Source: an uncultured Lachnospiraceae bacterium
Lineage (GTDB): Bacteria; Bacillota; Clostridia; Lachnospirales; Lachnospiraceae
Direction: 5' to 3'
DNA length: 55,584 nucleotides
Assembly (NCBI GenBank): GCA_946623875.1
Contig: CAMORO010000006.1
Span: 1-55,584, forward strand
Shown: piece by piece, positions 34,882-43,138 of the stretch
How the letters are laid out: every line of letters begins with the position of its first letter
Position numbering within the stretch: position 1 is the first letter of the stretch
The notes under the pieces: generated by a model
The model's input: the letters and a program-made list of their open reading frames with translations, nothing else
What the model was told of the DNA's origin: nothing
Databases searched by the model: none
Made by a program: the position numbers and the translations under genes

Positions 34882-36156
34882 TTAAGCCAACGCCTGTTCA
34901 AGATCGGCAATTATGTCGTTTACATTTTCGATTCCAACCGAAAATCTGATAAGATCCGGCTGAACACCGGCCTCAATAAGCTGTTCATCGGTCATCTGTC
35001 TGTGTGTATGTGATGCCGGATGAAGTACGCAGGTCCTGGCGTCCGCAACATGAGTCACTATACATGCAAGCTTGAGCTTATCCATAAATGCTATGCTCGC
35101 TTCTCTTCCGCCCTTTATACCGAAACACAGCACACCGCAGGTTCCGTTCGGCATATATTTCATTGCAAGCTCATGGTAGGGATCATCCTCCAGTCCCGCA
35201 TATGATACCCATGCAACCTTCTCATGCGACTTAAGATACCCGGCCACAGCCAATGCATTGGCGCAGTGTTTCGGCACACGAAGATGCAGTGTTTCAAGAC
35301 CCACATTAAGCAGAAAAGAATTCTGCGGTGAAGGTATCGAACCAAGGTCTCTCATAAGATGTGTTGTTGCTTTGGTGATATACGCAGCCTTTCCGAATCT
35401 CTCGGTATATATAAGACCGTGATACGACTCATCGGGTGTTGTAAGTCCGGGATACTTATCCGGATATTTATTCCAGTCAAAATTGCCGCTGTCCACTATA
35501 CATCCGCCCACACACATTGCATGTCCGTCCATATACTTGGTGGTTGAATGAGTAACTATATCAACTCCCCACTCAAACGGGCGGCAGTTGATCGGTGTGG
35601 GAAACGTATTGTCTACAATAAGCGGTACTCCATGAGCATGCGCCGCTCTTACGAACTTCTCGAAATCAAGGACAACTCCCGAAGGATTGGATATGGATTC
35701 GGCAAGCACGCACTTGGTGTTGGCCTTAAACAGACCGTTCAGCTCATCCTCTTCAATATCGGGGTCGACAACCGTACACTCAATGCCCATCTTCTTCATC
35801 GTGAAGGTAAGAAGGTTAAATGTTCCGCCGTATATCTTGGATGACATGATAACATGATCACCGGCCTCGGTTATGTTGAAAACAGCATAATAATTGGCAG
35901 CCTGTCCGGAAGAAGTAAGCATGGCAGCCACTCCGCCTTCAAGCTTACATATCTTGTCAGCCACATAATCATTGGTCGGATTCTGAAGTCTTGTATAGAA
36001 ATATCCGCTGTCTTCAAGATCAAAAAGCCTTCCCATTGCATCGGAAGTATCATACTTAAATGTTGTGCTCTGATATATGGGCAGTACCCTCGGTTCACCT
36101 GTTGTCGGCTGCCATCCGGCCTGCACACACAATGTTTCAATGTTGTAATTATCCAT
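34882..36156 (-). CDS. metY: O-acetylhomoserine sulfhydrylase (MetY-type)
   Basis: This 424-residue PLP enzyme of the Cys/Met family makes homocysteine from an O-acylhomoserine and sulfide. The PLP-binding Lys is in VTHSTTKYMDGHAMC; the SSGQAANYYAVFNI and VDNTFPTP segments and the length (about 425, longer than cystathionine synthases at about 380) indicate MetY rather than MetB/MetC. Characterised MetY enzymes use O-acetylhomoserine, which bears on the unusual acyl-donor residue of MetA in this window. It follows the CFI-box gene by 21 bp. No S-box is seen upstream. Confidence 0.92.
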   Translation of the reverse strand: MDNYNIETLCVQAGWQPTTGEPRVLPIYQSTTFKYDTSDAMGRLFDLEDSGYFYTRLQNPTNDYVADKICKLEGGVAAMLTSSGQAANYYAVFNITEAGDHVIMSSKIYGGTFNLLTFTMKKMGIECTVVDPDIEEDELNGLFKANTKCVLAESISNPSGVVLDFEKFVRAAHAHGVPLIVDNTFPTPINCRPFEWGVDIVTHSTTKYMDGHAMCVGGCIVDSGNFDWNKYPDKYPGLTTPDESYHGLIYTERFGKAAYITKATTHLMRDLGSIPSPQNSFLLNVGLETLHLRVPKHCANALAVAGYLKSHEKVAWVSYAGLEDDPYHELAMKYMPNGTCGVLCFGIKGGREASIAFMDKLKLACIVTHVADARTCVLHPASHTHRQMTDEQLIEAGVQPDLIRFSVGIENVNDIIADLEQALA

Positions 36157-36177
36157 ATTTCGCCTCGTCTTATATCT

Positions 36178-36942
36178 TTATCTTTTGTTTGTTATATACT
36201 GATCCTTGAGTGAATATACCATTTCCGAATACAGTTCCCTGCATTCTTCCAGCCTGTTATGCTCTATCATATCTATGCATGGCCTGATATATTTGTCAAA
36301 CAGCTTCCTGTATACGACCGACGAATCGTTTCTTCTGTTTATCCTGTTAACTATTGTCGGAGCTATATCATAGTACGTGTCTACTACAGTCTTCCCTTCT
36401 TCACTGGCGAGCAGATAACCGTCCCTGTATCCTCTGAGCGTCTTTAATTCGTAACAGTCATCCGGCTTACCAAGGCTCTCACACACGGCTGTAGTGATGT
36501 AGCAAAGCTTACGCTTGAAACCCGCATCAATCTCCTCGAATGTACCCATGCTTAAATTGTAACGGGTAAATATCCCGTTCCATCTTCTGAGTATTTCCTC
36601 TGCCAGAGCCTTGCACGGATCTGTTTTAATCTCGAGAAGCGCCGGAAGAAGATACAGCGTAAGTATGGAATTGTGGTCTATTGCGAAATGTTCCTTATCG
36701 CTTTTCTTACTCAGACTGTCTTCTTTATCCTTGACAATATTTACAAATCCGGACGCTATGTCTTCAATGTATTTATCTTTATCATCACTTGAAGCATAAC
36801 CTTCACCGATACGTTCAAGCAATGGTCTGTAGCTTTCAAAGTATGCCTTAAATGCATCTGCGTAACTGTCCTTATTGAACTTCTTCATAAGCGGCAGGTT
36901 GTCACAGAGCATTCCTGAAAGCTCGTCGCTGATGTTGTCCAT
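36178..36942 (-). CDS. CFI-box domain protein of unknown function
   Basis: This 254-residue soluble, helical protein contains at 147-201 the conserved pattern of the CFI-box (C-F/Y-I-x-T-A followed by a Leu-Arg-x-x-R-D and an Ala-Pro-x-Ile-Val block): CYITTAVCESLG, ELKTLRGYRDGYL, YYDIAPTIVNRI. In other proteins this box lies at the C-terminus of multi-domain, often surface or secreted, proteins and has no assigned activity. The rest has no recognisable domain. AAGGA lies six bases before the ATG. It is probably cotranscribed with the sulfhydrylase gene downstream. Confidence 0.6.
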   Translation of the reverse strand: MDNISDELSGMLCDNLPLMKKFNKDSYADAFKAYFESYRPLLERIGEGYASSDDKDKYIEDIASGFVNIVKDKEDSLSKKSDKEHFAIDHNSILTLYLLPALLEIKTDPCKALAEEILRRWNGIFTRYNLSMGTFEEIDAGFKRKLCYITTAVCESLGKPDDCYELKTLRGYRDGYLLASEEGKTVVDTYYDIAPTIVNRINRRNDSSVVYRKLFDKYIRPCIDMIEHNRLEECRELYSEMVYSLKDQYITNKR

Positions 36943-36984
36943 TTTGGTCCTTTCTGTTATAGGTTAACATTCGATACAGCCCCA

Positions 36985-37067
36985 CCCCTCTAATCGCTTC
37001 GCGATTTTCGTGGTTACTGTTTTCGTTACAGCACCCTCCCCTCAAATCGCTTCGCGATTTTCGTGGT
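36985..37067. repeat. Direct repeat pair with internal hairpins
   Basis: CCCCTC(T/A)AATCGCTTCGCGA followed by TTTTCGTGGT occurs at 36985-37014 and 37038-37067 with one mismatch. Each copy holds AATCGC-TTC-GCGATT, able to fold back. The pair fills the spacer downstream of yebC. Confidence 0.75.
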
Positions 37068-37144
37068 GGGTATTGTTCCAATACCAGGATTCAAGAAATA
37101 TGCCTCCTCTGTGCAAGCACAGGAGTCACATTTCTTGAATCCTG
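37068..37144. repeat. Nested inverted repeats after yebC
   Basis: GGTATTG-TTC-CAATACC (about 37069-37085) is a perfect hairpin. It is followed by CAGGATTCAAGAAAT (37085-37099) pairing with ATTTCTTGAATCCTG (37130-37144) around an inner GTGC/GCAC-centred stem. CGTTACAGCA near 37024 and TGCTGTAACG near 37146 form yet another outer pair. No T-run follows, so it is not a plain terminator. Confidence 0.75.
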
Positions 37145-37157
37145 ATGCTGTAACGAA

Positions 37158-37886
37158 TTACTCGTCCCAGTTATGATACACTGCCTGGACGTCGTCATCG
37201 TCTTCGAGGAGGTCGAGGGTCTTCTGGATGTTCTTTATCGCAGTGTCATCGGTAAGTGTTACCCAGGTCTGGGGAATCATTGTTACCTCTGCAGAGATCA
37301 TGGGAACGCCCTGTTCCTCAAGCGCCTCTCTTATATTACTGAACTCATCGGGATCTGTTGTTATCTCGTAGCTGTCATCCTCATCCGCGAAATCCTCCGC
37401 GCCTGCATCGAGTGCTGCCATCATGAGATCATCGGCATCCATGTCGCACTCTTCCTTGTCTACAATGATCAGCCCCTTCTTGTCAAACATAAATGAAACA
37501 CAGCCCGGAGTACCTACATTACCGTTTCCTTTGGTAAATGCACTTCTTACGTTGGCTGCTGTTCTGTTCTTATTATCTGTGAGCGCATCAACTATGATGG
37601 CTATGCCGTTAGGACCGTAACCCTCATATGAAACATACTCATAATTAACACTGTTCGCATCACCGGCTGCCTTCTTGATACCCCTATCTATCGTATCGTT
37701 TGGCATATTGTTGGCCTTGGCCTTGGCGATAACATCACGAAGCCTTGAATTGTTATTGGGATCCGGGCCGCCTTCCTTTACTGCAACGGCTATTTCACGA
37801 CCTATTATCGTAAAAATCTTGCCCTTTGCGGCATCATTCTTCTCTTTCTTATGCTTAATATTTGCAAATTTGGAATGTCCTGACAT
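37158..37886 (-). CDS. YebC/PmpR-family DNA-binding protein
   Basis: This 242-residue member of the widespread YebC family has the start [25 protein letters not shown], the [19 protein letters not shown] helix, and [20 protein letters not shown]. Members act as transcription regulators, and recent work links some to translation of proline-rich stretches; which applies here cannot be told, although the window does encode a protein with long Thr-Pro runs. It has its own promoter and a GAGGTG ribosome site. Its 3' end runs into the hairpin-rich spacer. Confidence 0.92.
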   Translation of the reverse strand: MSGHSKFANIKHKKEKNDAAKGKIFTIIGREIAVAVKEGGPDPNNNSRLRDVIAKAKANNMPNDTIDRGIKKAAGDANSVNYEYVSYEGYGPNGIAIIVDALTDNKNRTAANVRSAFTKGNGNVGTPGCVSFMFDKKGLIIVDKEECDMDADDLMMAALDAGAEDFADEDDSYEITTDPDEFSNIREALEEQGVPMISAEVTMIPQTWVTLTDDTAIKNIQKTLDLLEDDDDVQAVYHNWDE

Positions 37887-37922
37887 CTCTACACCTCATA
37901 TATTATTTTACACACTCTTTAT

Positions 37923-37951
37923 ATAATACCATTTTTTACGATATTCAGCAA
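37923..37951 (-). promoter_or_regulatory. yebC promoter
   Basis: TTGCTG (37951-37946) and TATTAT (37928-37923) with a 17-bp spacer lie in the gap between alr and yebC. Confidence 0.65.
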
Positions 37952-37959
37952 CAACTGAC

Positions 37960-39084
37960 TCACACATACTTCCTCGGTACCCTGTCGGAAATCTCACAGA
38001 CCAGTTCATAGTTGAAACGTCCCGACAGCTTCCCGAGTTCCTCGGCTGTAATGGTATTACCCTCTGAATTGCCCAGAAGCACAACCTCATCATACTCCCC
38101 GGCTTCAGGTATATCCGTAACATCAACCATCATCTGATCCATGCACACGCGTCCCAGTATCGGTGCCTTTTTACCACGTATAAGTACATAGCCTTTATTA
38201 GACAGGGAGCGCGGATATCCGTCGGCATAACCTACGGGGATTGTTGCAACTCTTGTAGTCTTCACGGTAGTAAAAATCCCGCCATAGCTTATTTCAACTC
38301 CCGGAGGTAATGTTTTTATGTAAACAATCGAACTCTTCACTTCCATTGCGGGCTCAAGCCTTATGGTACCTTCCTCCGCTTCGCCTGAAGGCCACAGTCC
38401 GTACATCGTGATCCCTGCCCTGACAAGATCCATGTTCGCCTCCGGCATTTTAAGTATGCCGGCACTGTTCGAACAGTGTCTGAATACGGGATGCACGCCT
38501 CTTGCAGAGCACTTACCGAGGAAATCCACAAAACGGTCAAGCTGCCTGTATGCATGGCTCATATCCGGCTCATCCGCTCTTGCAAAATGTGTGAATATGC
38601 CTTCGGTTTCAAGCATATCATATTCCGACATCTTCACTGCGATATCGACTCCGGTATCATCACAGGGTACGCCTATCCTGGACATTCCCGTATCAACCTT
38701 AATATGTATCCTGCATTTTTTACCTGCGGCATGTGCGGCTTCATTAAGCTGTCCGGCCGTTTCAGCCTTAAATACAGCAGGTCTTATATCGAGCCTGATC
38801 ATGTCCTCGTAATTGTCGGGAAACGTATATCCCAGAACAAGGATAGGTTTCCTGATACCGCCGTCACGCAGCCTGAAGGCTTCCTCCGCAGTTGCGGTCG
38901 CATATCCGAAAACATGCTCGATCTGTTCAAGCCTGACTGCTATCTGCAGTGCCCCGTGGCCGTATCCGTCTGCCTTGATCACAGCGATTATCTTCGTACC
39001 GGGATCGATGACGCTTTTCATGTTAAGGATATTGTTCTCTATTGCACTTAATGAAATATTGGCTACAACACGTTTCCTACTCAT
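37960..39084 (-). CDS. alr: Alanine racemase
   Basis: This 374-residue PLP enzyme provides D-alanine for peptidoglycan. The PLP Lys37 is in AVIKADGYGHGA, and the second catalytic Tyr is in EISYGGIFTT. The ATG at 39084 has GGGAGAG just upstream and overlaps the end of nnr by eight bases. The longer open frame to 39255 reads through nnr in another frame and is not used. The nnr-alr order is common in Firmicutes. Confidence 0.96.
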   Translation of the reverse strand: MSRKRVVANISLSAIENNILNMKSVIDPGTKIIAVIKADGYGHGALQIAVRLEQIEHVFGYATATAEEAFRLRDGGIRKPILVLGYTFPDNYEDMIRLDIRPAVFKAETAGQLNEAAHAAGKKCRIHIKVDTGMSRIGVPCDDTGVDIAVKMSEYDMLETEGIFTHFARADEPDMSHAYRQLDRFVDFLGKCSARGVHPVFRHCSNSAGILKMPEANMDLVRAGITMYGLWPSGEAEEGTIRLEPAMEVKSSIVYIKTLPPGVEISYGGIFTTVKTTRVATIPVGYADGYPRSLSNKGYVLIRGKKAPILGRVCMDQMMVDVTDIPEAGEYDEVVLLGNSEGNTITAEELGKLSGRFNYELVCEISDRVPRKYV

Positions 39085-40588
39085 CTGACTCTCCCATGCA
39101 TTCCTTAAGCGCTTCGATAAGATCGGTCGCAATAAGCCCGGTCTTTCCGCGTTTCCGGGCTGCCAGATCCCCGGCATACCCGTGAACGTAGCAGCCATAG
39201 ACGGCAGCATCATACGGCGACATGCCCTTTGCAAGAAATGCGGCAATGATACCAAACAGACAGTCTCCCATTCCCGCCGTGGCCATTCCGTTATTTCCTG
39301 TCAGATTGATGCAGCATTCACCCTCCTTTGAAGAGATGACACTGCGCGAATCCTTGGTCACGCATGTAAGATTAAAGGTCTGGGCCACTCTTTTGGTCAG
39401 ACCTACAAGATCTTTCATGACCACTTCTTTGTCCATTCCGGTAAATTTGACGAATTCACCTATATGCGGAGTAATTATGATATTCCTTCCGGGATCCTTC
39501 TTAAGAGTCATCCTGTAGTGCTTAAGCATACCGAGCGCATCCGCATCTATCACAAAAGAACCCGATGACTTAAAGAATGTGAACTCAAACAGCTTCTTTG
39601 CCAGTTCATCCTTGCCTATACCCGGTCCTATCGCTGTAACGTCAGCCCATTTAACAACCTCCGCCAGCTTGACCGTATCTATGCTGTCTGTGTATGTGTC
39701 CACCAGAGCTTCCGGAAGCTTGTCATTTATAAGCTTCCTGTTGTTCTCATGAGTCAGTACCCTGACCATACCCGCACCCGCCCTGAAACAGCTCAGTGCG
39801 GCAAGAAGAGCACATCCTCCCATATTCTCACTTCCGGCAACTATCAGCACCTTGCCGAAGGTTCCCTTATGCGAATGGTCGGGACGTTTAAACTGCGGCG
39901 CATTAATGATATCGCTTTTGGTAAGACATTTAAGAGAAGGAGTTAACTCCTTAAGCGATTCATCCGTTATTCCTATATTAACAAGCATGAGCTTGCCCGC
40001 ATACTCCGCGCCGGGATACAGCATGAGTCCCTTCTTGTAATATCCGAAGGTGACAGTCATATCCGCCCTGATCGCAGCTCCCATTATCTCTCCGCTGCTC
40101 GCATTGACACCCGAAGGTATATCAACCGACACGATCCTTGCCCCGTTGTTCCTGAATGAATTGATACCCTCTATGAACTCGGCTGTAGGCCGCTCGAGCA
40201 CGCGGTTTATGCCTATTCCGAATACGGCATCGACTATAAGCGAGTATTCATCATCCTTAACTGCAGACCTTATCGGTATACCGTACTTAACACAGCTCTC
40301 GTAATTACCTCTGGTCTCCGCGCTCATCTGTGACAACGAGCCGGCGAGAAGCACATCCACCTTCACTCCGCGCTCATGGAATATCCTGGCTATGGCAAAG
40401 CCGTCACCACCGTTATTCCCGCTCCCGCATACAACAAGAACCCGATCGAGACTGTATCCCTCCTGTATAATGGCATTGACACACTTAAGTGCAGCCCTTT
40501 CCATAAGCACCACCGCCGGAACGCCGAAATGCTCTATGGTATAATGATCGCATTTTCTCATTTCCTCTGCAGTTAATATATATTCCAC
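39077..40588 (-). CDS. nnr: Bifunctional NAD(P)HX epimerase/dehydratase
   Basis: This protein of about 503 residues repairs hydrated NADH and NADPH. The N-terminal epimerase domain (YjeF_N) has VVCGSGNNGGDGFAIARIF; the C-terminal ADP-dependent dehydratase domain has KVLIVAGSENMGGCALLAA, ITPHIGEFVKF and NNGMATAGMGDCLFG. The GTG at 40588, with AGAGG six bases ahead, is the likely start; earlier in-frame starts would overlap the previous gene with a highly basic stretch. It lies one base after the stop of the coiled-coil gene. Confidence 0.94.
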   Translation of the reverse strand: MEYILTAEEMRKCDHYTIEHFGVPAVVLMERAALKCVNAIIQEGYSLDRVLVVCGSGNNGGDGFAIARIFHERGVKVDVLLAGSLSQMSAETRGNYESCVKYGIPIRSAVKDDEYSLIVDAVFGIGINRVLERPTAEFIEGINSFRNNGARIVSVDIPSGVNASSGEIMGAAIRADMTVTFGYYKKGLMLYPGAEYAGKLMLVNIGITDESLKELTPSLKCLTKSDIINAPQFKRPDHSHKGTFGKVLIVAGSENMGGCALLAALSCFRAGAGMVRVLTHENNRKLINDKLPEALVDTYTDSIDTVKLAEVVKWADVTAIGPGIGKDELAKKLFEFTFFKSSGSFVIDADALGMLKHYRMTLKKDPGRNIIITPHIGEFVKFTGMDKEVVMKDLVGLTKRVAQTFNLTCVTKDSRSVISSKEGECCINLTGNNGMATAGMGDCLFGIIAAFLAKGMSPYDAAVYGCYVHGYAGDLAARKRGKTGLIATDLIEALKECMGESDE

Positions 40589-40589
40589 T

Positions 40590-41234
40590 TTAATCCTCTT
40601 TCTTATCCTCTGTTTCTTCTTCCTTCTTTTCAGGCTTCTTAAGTGTGGGCTCATATCTCATATCAAATATCTCCATCACCTCATGCCCGAATATATCATG
40701 CATGTATGTGTACAGATCGGCGTTTTGGAATTCCTTTTCCTGCTTCTTGATAATATTCTTCTTGAGCTGAATACGGATTTCATGTATCCATTCCGCGATC
40801 TTCTCTATTTCGTCGGTATTCTCCGCCAGTTTTTCATAACACAGAGCCATCGTCTTGATCATAAGCTCACGGTTTACACGGTCTATCTCACGCGGAAGCT
40901 CCAGAAGTTCATCCTCATAAGCATCAAGCTTGTCATTGGATTCATTAATAAGCCTCTTGCTTTCGCTTACCTTCTTATCGGATTTATCGCCCGCATCATC
41001 CATGTTACTCACGATATTCTGCATAAGCTCACCCTTGAGCTTCTTGATATTTTTGATCTCAGTATTTACCCTGCCCTGCCGTTTGAGCAGCGCGGTAAGC
41101 TCCTTCTCAAGCTCTTCTATCTCAGATGTTGTACCGGCACGTTTAAACAGCTTGTGCCATTTATTATCCAAAATAAGTACCGGTATATGCTTATCACCCA
41201 ATGCCTCCTTGAATTTCTCTTCAGATATCGGCAT
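40590..41234 (-). CDS. Coiled-coil protein of unknown function
   Basis: This 214-residue protein, charged and almost entirely helical, has no membrane segment. Residues 30-180 form coiled-coil heptads (TTSEIEELEKELTALLKRQG, ELPREIDRVNRELM). The C-terminal tail after HDIFGHEVMEIFDMRYEPT is Lys/Glu-rich. AGGAGG lies five bases before the ATG at 41234. It lies three bases from the end of rex and one base from nnr, so it is surely cotranscribed with them. I do not recognise the family. Confidence 0.75.
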   Translation of the reverse strand: MPISEEKFKEALGDKHIPVLILDNKWHKLFKRAGTTSEIEELEKELTALLKRQGRVNTEIKNIKKLKGELMQNIVSNMDDAGDKSDKKVSESKRLINESNDKLDAYEDELLELPREIDRVNRELMIKTMALCYEKLAENTDEIEKIAEWIHEIRIQLKKNIIKKQEKEFQNADLYTYMHDIFGHEVMEIFDMRYEPTLKKPEKKEEETEDKKED

Positions 41235-41243
41235 AAGCACCTC

Positions 41244-41879
41244 CTAGTTTTTATCCTTACAACCAAGATTATATGAAAGCCTCATCAGGCTTTCCGAAAG
41301 ATGAACGTTCTCCACTTCGATATTATCGGGAACATTCAGATCGACATGAGCGAAATTCCATATTCCCTTGATACCGTACGAAACCAGCTTCCTTGCTATT
41401 TCCACAGCACCTGATTTGGGAATTGTAAGTACCGCTATATCGATGTCATTCTCCTTCATAAAGGCTTCGATCTCATCCATGGGTCTTACTGTTATACCGC
41501 GTATAACCTTACCGTATATCTCCTCATTACGATCAAATATGCCCTTGATAAGAAAGCCCCTTTTCTCGAAATTCACATAATTGGCAAGCGCCTGACCCAG
41601 ATTACCGGCACCTATCAGGATCAGGTTATGTTTCTTGTCGAGTCCGAGGATACTGCCGATCTCATCATAAAGAAACTTGACATTGTATCCGTATCCCTGC
41701 TGACCGAACCCACCGAAGTTATTCAGATCCTGCCTTATCTGGGACGCAGTGACCTTCATCAGTACACTTAGCTCCTGAGATGAAATACGTTCCACACCAT
41801 CATCATGAAGCTCACCCAAATATCTGTAATACCTGGGCAGGCGGCTGATCACCGCCCGTGATATCTCCTTCGCGTCCAC
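41244..41879 (-). CDS. rex: Redox-sensing repressor Rex
   Basis: This 211-residue Rex has an N-terminal winged helix (AVISRLPRYYRYLGELHDDG; SSQELSVLMKVTASQIRQDL; NNFGGFGQQGYGYNV) and a Rossmann domain (NLILIGAGNLGQALANY) that binds NADH, which releases the protein from DNA. It controls fermentation and redox genes in Firmicutes. The GTG at 41879 with AGAGG eight bases ahead gives the usual N-terminus. An ATG at 41906 would overlap icd. The gene follows icd by 23 bp. Confidence 0.95.
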   Translation of the reverse strand: MDAKEISRAVISRLPRYYRYLGELHDDGVERISSQELSVLMKVTASQIRQDLNNFGGFGQQGYGYNVKFLYDEIGSILGLDKKHNLILIGAGNLGQALANYVNFEKRGFLIKGIFDRNEEIYGKVIRGITVRPMDEIEAFMKENDIDIAVLTIPKSGAVEIARKLVSYGIKGIWNFAHVDLNVPDNIEVENVHLSESLMRLSYNLGCKDKN

Positions 41880-41902
41880 CTTGTTACCTCTTTCTTCCCG
41901 GA

Positions 41903-43117
41903 TCAAACCTGCATTTCTTCCAAAGTCTTCCTGATCTCCTTAATGAAATCAAGACTGTTAAGTACCACGGGATCCTTAAGTGTGGTTATAAGCGCAAGAT
42001 CCTTTGTCATCCTTCCCGACTCAATAGTAGCGATCGTTGCCTTCTCAAGCCTGTCGGCAAAGTCACACAATTCCTTAATACCATCAAGCTCTCCGCGCTT
42101 CCTCAGCGCTCCGGTCCACGCAAATATCGTAGCAACTGAATTGGTAGAAGTCTCTTCACCCTTAAGGTGCTTGTAATAATGTCTCTGAACGGTACCGTGA
42201 GCCGCCTCATATTCATATACTCCCGACGGAGAAACAAGAACAGAGGTCATCATCGCCAGTGAGCCGAATGCACTTGATACCATGTCACTCATCACATCAC
42301 CGTCATAATTCTTGCATGCCCAGATCATTCCGCCTTCCGAACGCATTATCCTTGCAACAATATCATCTATAAGTGTATAGAAATACTCGATACCTGCCTC
42401 CCCGAAGCGGGTCTTGTATTCATTTTCGTATATCTCATTGAAAATATCCTTGAAATGATGATCGTATTTCTTGGATATGGTATCCTTGGCTCCGAACCAC
42501 AGATCCTGCTTACTGTCAAGAGCATAATTGAAGCAGCATCGTGCGAAATCCTCGATGGATCCGGTACAGTTGTGTACGCCCTGTACTATTCCGCCCTTCT
42601 CATCGAATTCATGGATAAGCTGTTTGGTAACTGTGCCGTCAGCAGCTGTAAAAGTAAGCTCTGCCTTGCCGGCTCCCTCAACTCTCATCTCGCTGTTAAG
42701 GTATATATCACCGTAGGCATGCCTTGCTATCGTTATGGGCTTCTTCCAGTTCTTTACATAGGGCTCGATCCCCTTGACGATGATGGGAGCACGAAAAACG
42801 GTTCCGTTGAGCATGGCCCTGATCGTACCGTTCGGGCTCTTCCACATTTCCTTAAGGTCGTATTCGGTCATCCTTGCCGCATTGGGAGTTATTGTTGCGC
42901 ATTTAACTGCAACTCCGTATTTAAGTGTCGCATTGGCCGAATCCTTAGTCACCTGATCATCCGTTTCATTCCTGTATTTAAGACCAAGATCATAATATTC
43001 GGTCTTGAGATCTATAAACGGAAGAAGCAGTTCATCCTTTATCATCTTCCACAATATTCTTGTCATCTCATCCCCGTCCATCTCAACTATGGGGGTCTTC
43101 ATCACTATCTTATCCAT
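41903..43117 (-). CDS. icd: NADP-dependent isocitrate dehydrogenase
   Basis: This 404-residue enzyme of the homodimeric, eukaryote-like type turns isocitrate into 2-oxoglutarate with NADP+. Characteristic segments are [45 protein letters not shown] (substrate-binding), and [13 protein letters not shown] (metal-binding Asp). It lies 21 bp after the Re-citrate synthase gene, as part of an oxidative branch to glutamate. Aconitase is not in this window. Confidence 0.96.
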   Translation of the reverse strand: MDKIVMKTPIVEMDGDEMTRILWKMIKDELLLPFIDLKTEYYDLGLKYRNETDDQVTKDSANATLKYGVAVKCATITPNAARMTEYDLKEMWKSPNGTIRAMLNGTVFRAPIIVKGIEPYVKNWKKPITIARHAYGDIYLNSEMRVEGAGKAELTFTAADGTVTKQLIHEFDEKGGIVQGVHNCTGSIEDFARCCFNYALDSKQDLWFGAKDTISKKYDHHFKDIFNEIYENEYKTRFGEAGIEYFYTLIDDIVARIMRSEGGMIWACKNYDGDVMSDMVSSAFGSLAMMTSVLVSPSGVYEYEAAHGTVQRHYYKHLKGEETSTNSVATIFAWTGALRKRGELDGIKELCDFADRLEKATIATIESGRMTKDLALITTLKDPVVLNSLDFIKEIRKTLEEMQV

Positions 43118-43138
43118 TTCTTCTCCTTTTATCCCAAT

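Noticed and set aside
39085-39255. Longer alanine racemase with a 57-residue N-terminal extension
   Set aside because: The extension lies in nnr in another frame, and the ATG at 39084 has a good ribosome site and the normal start.
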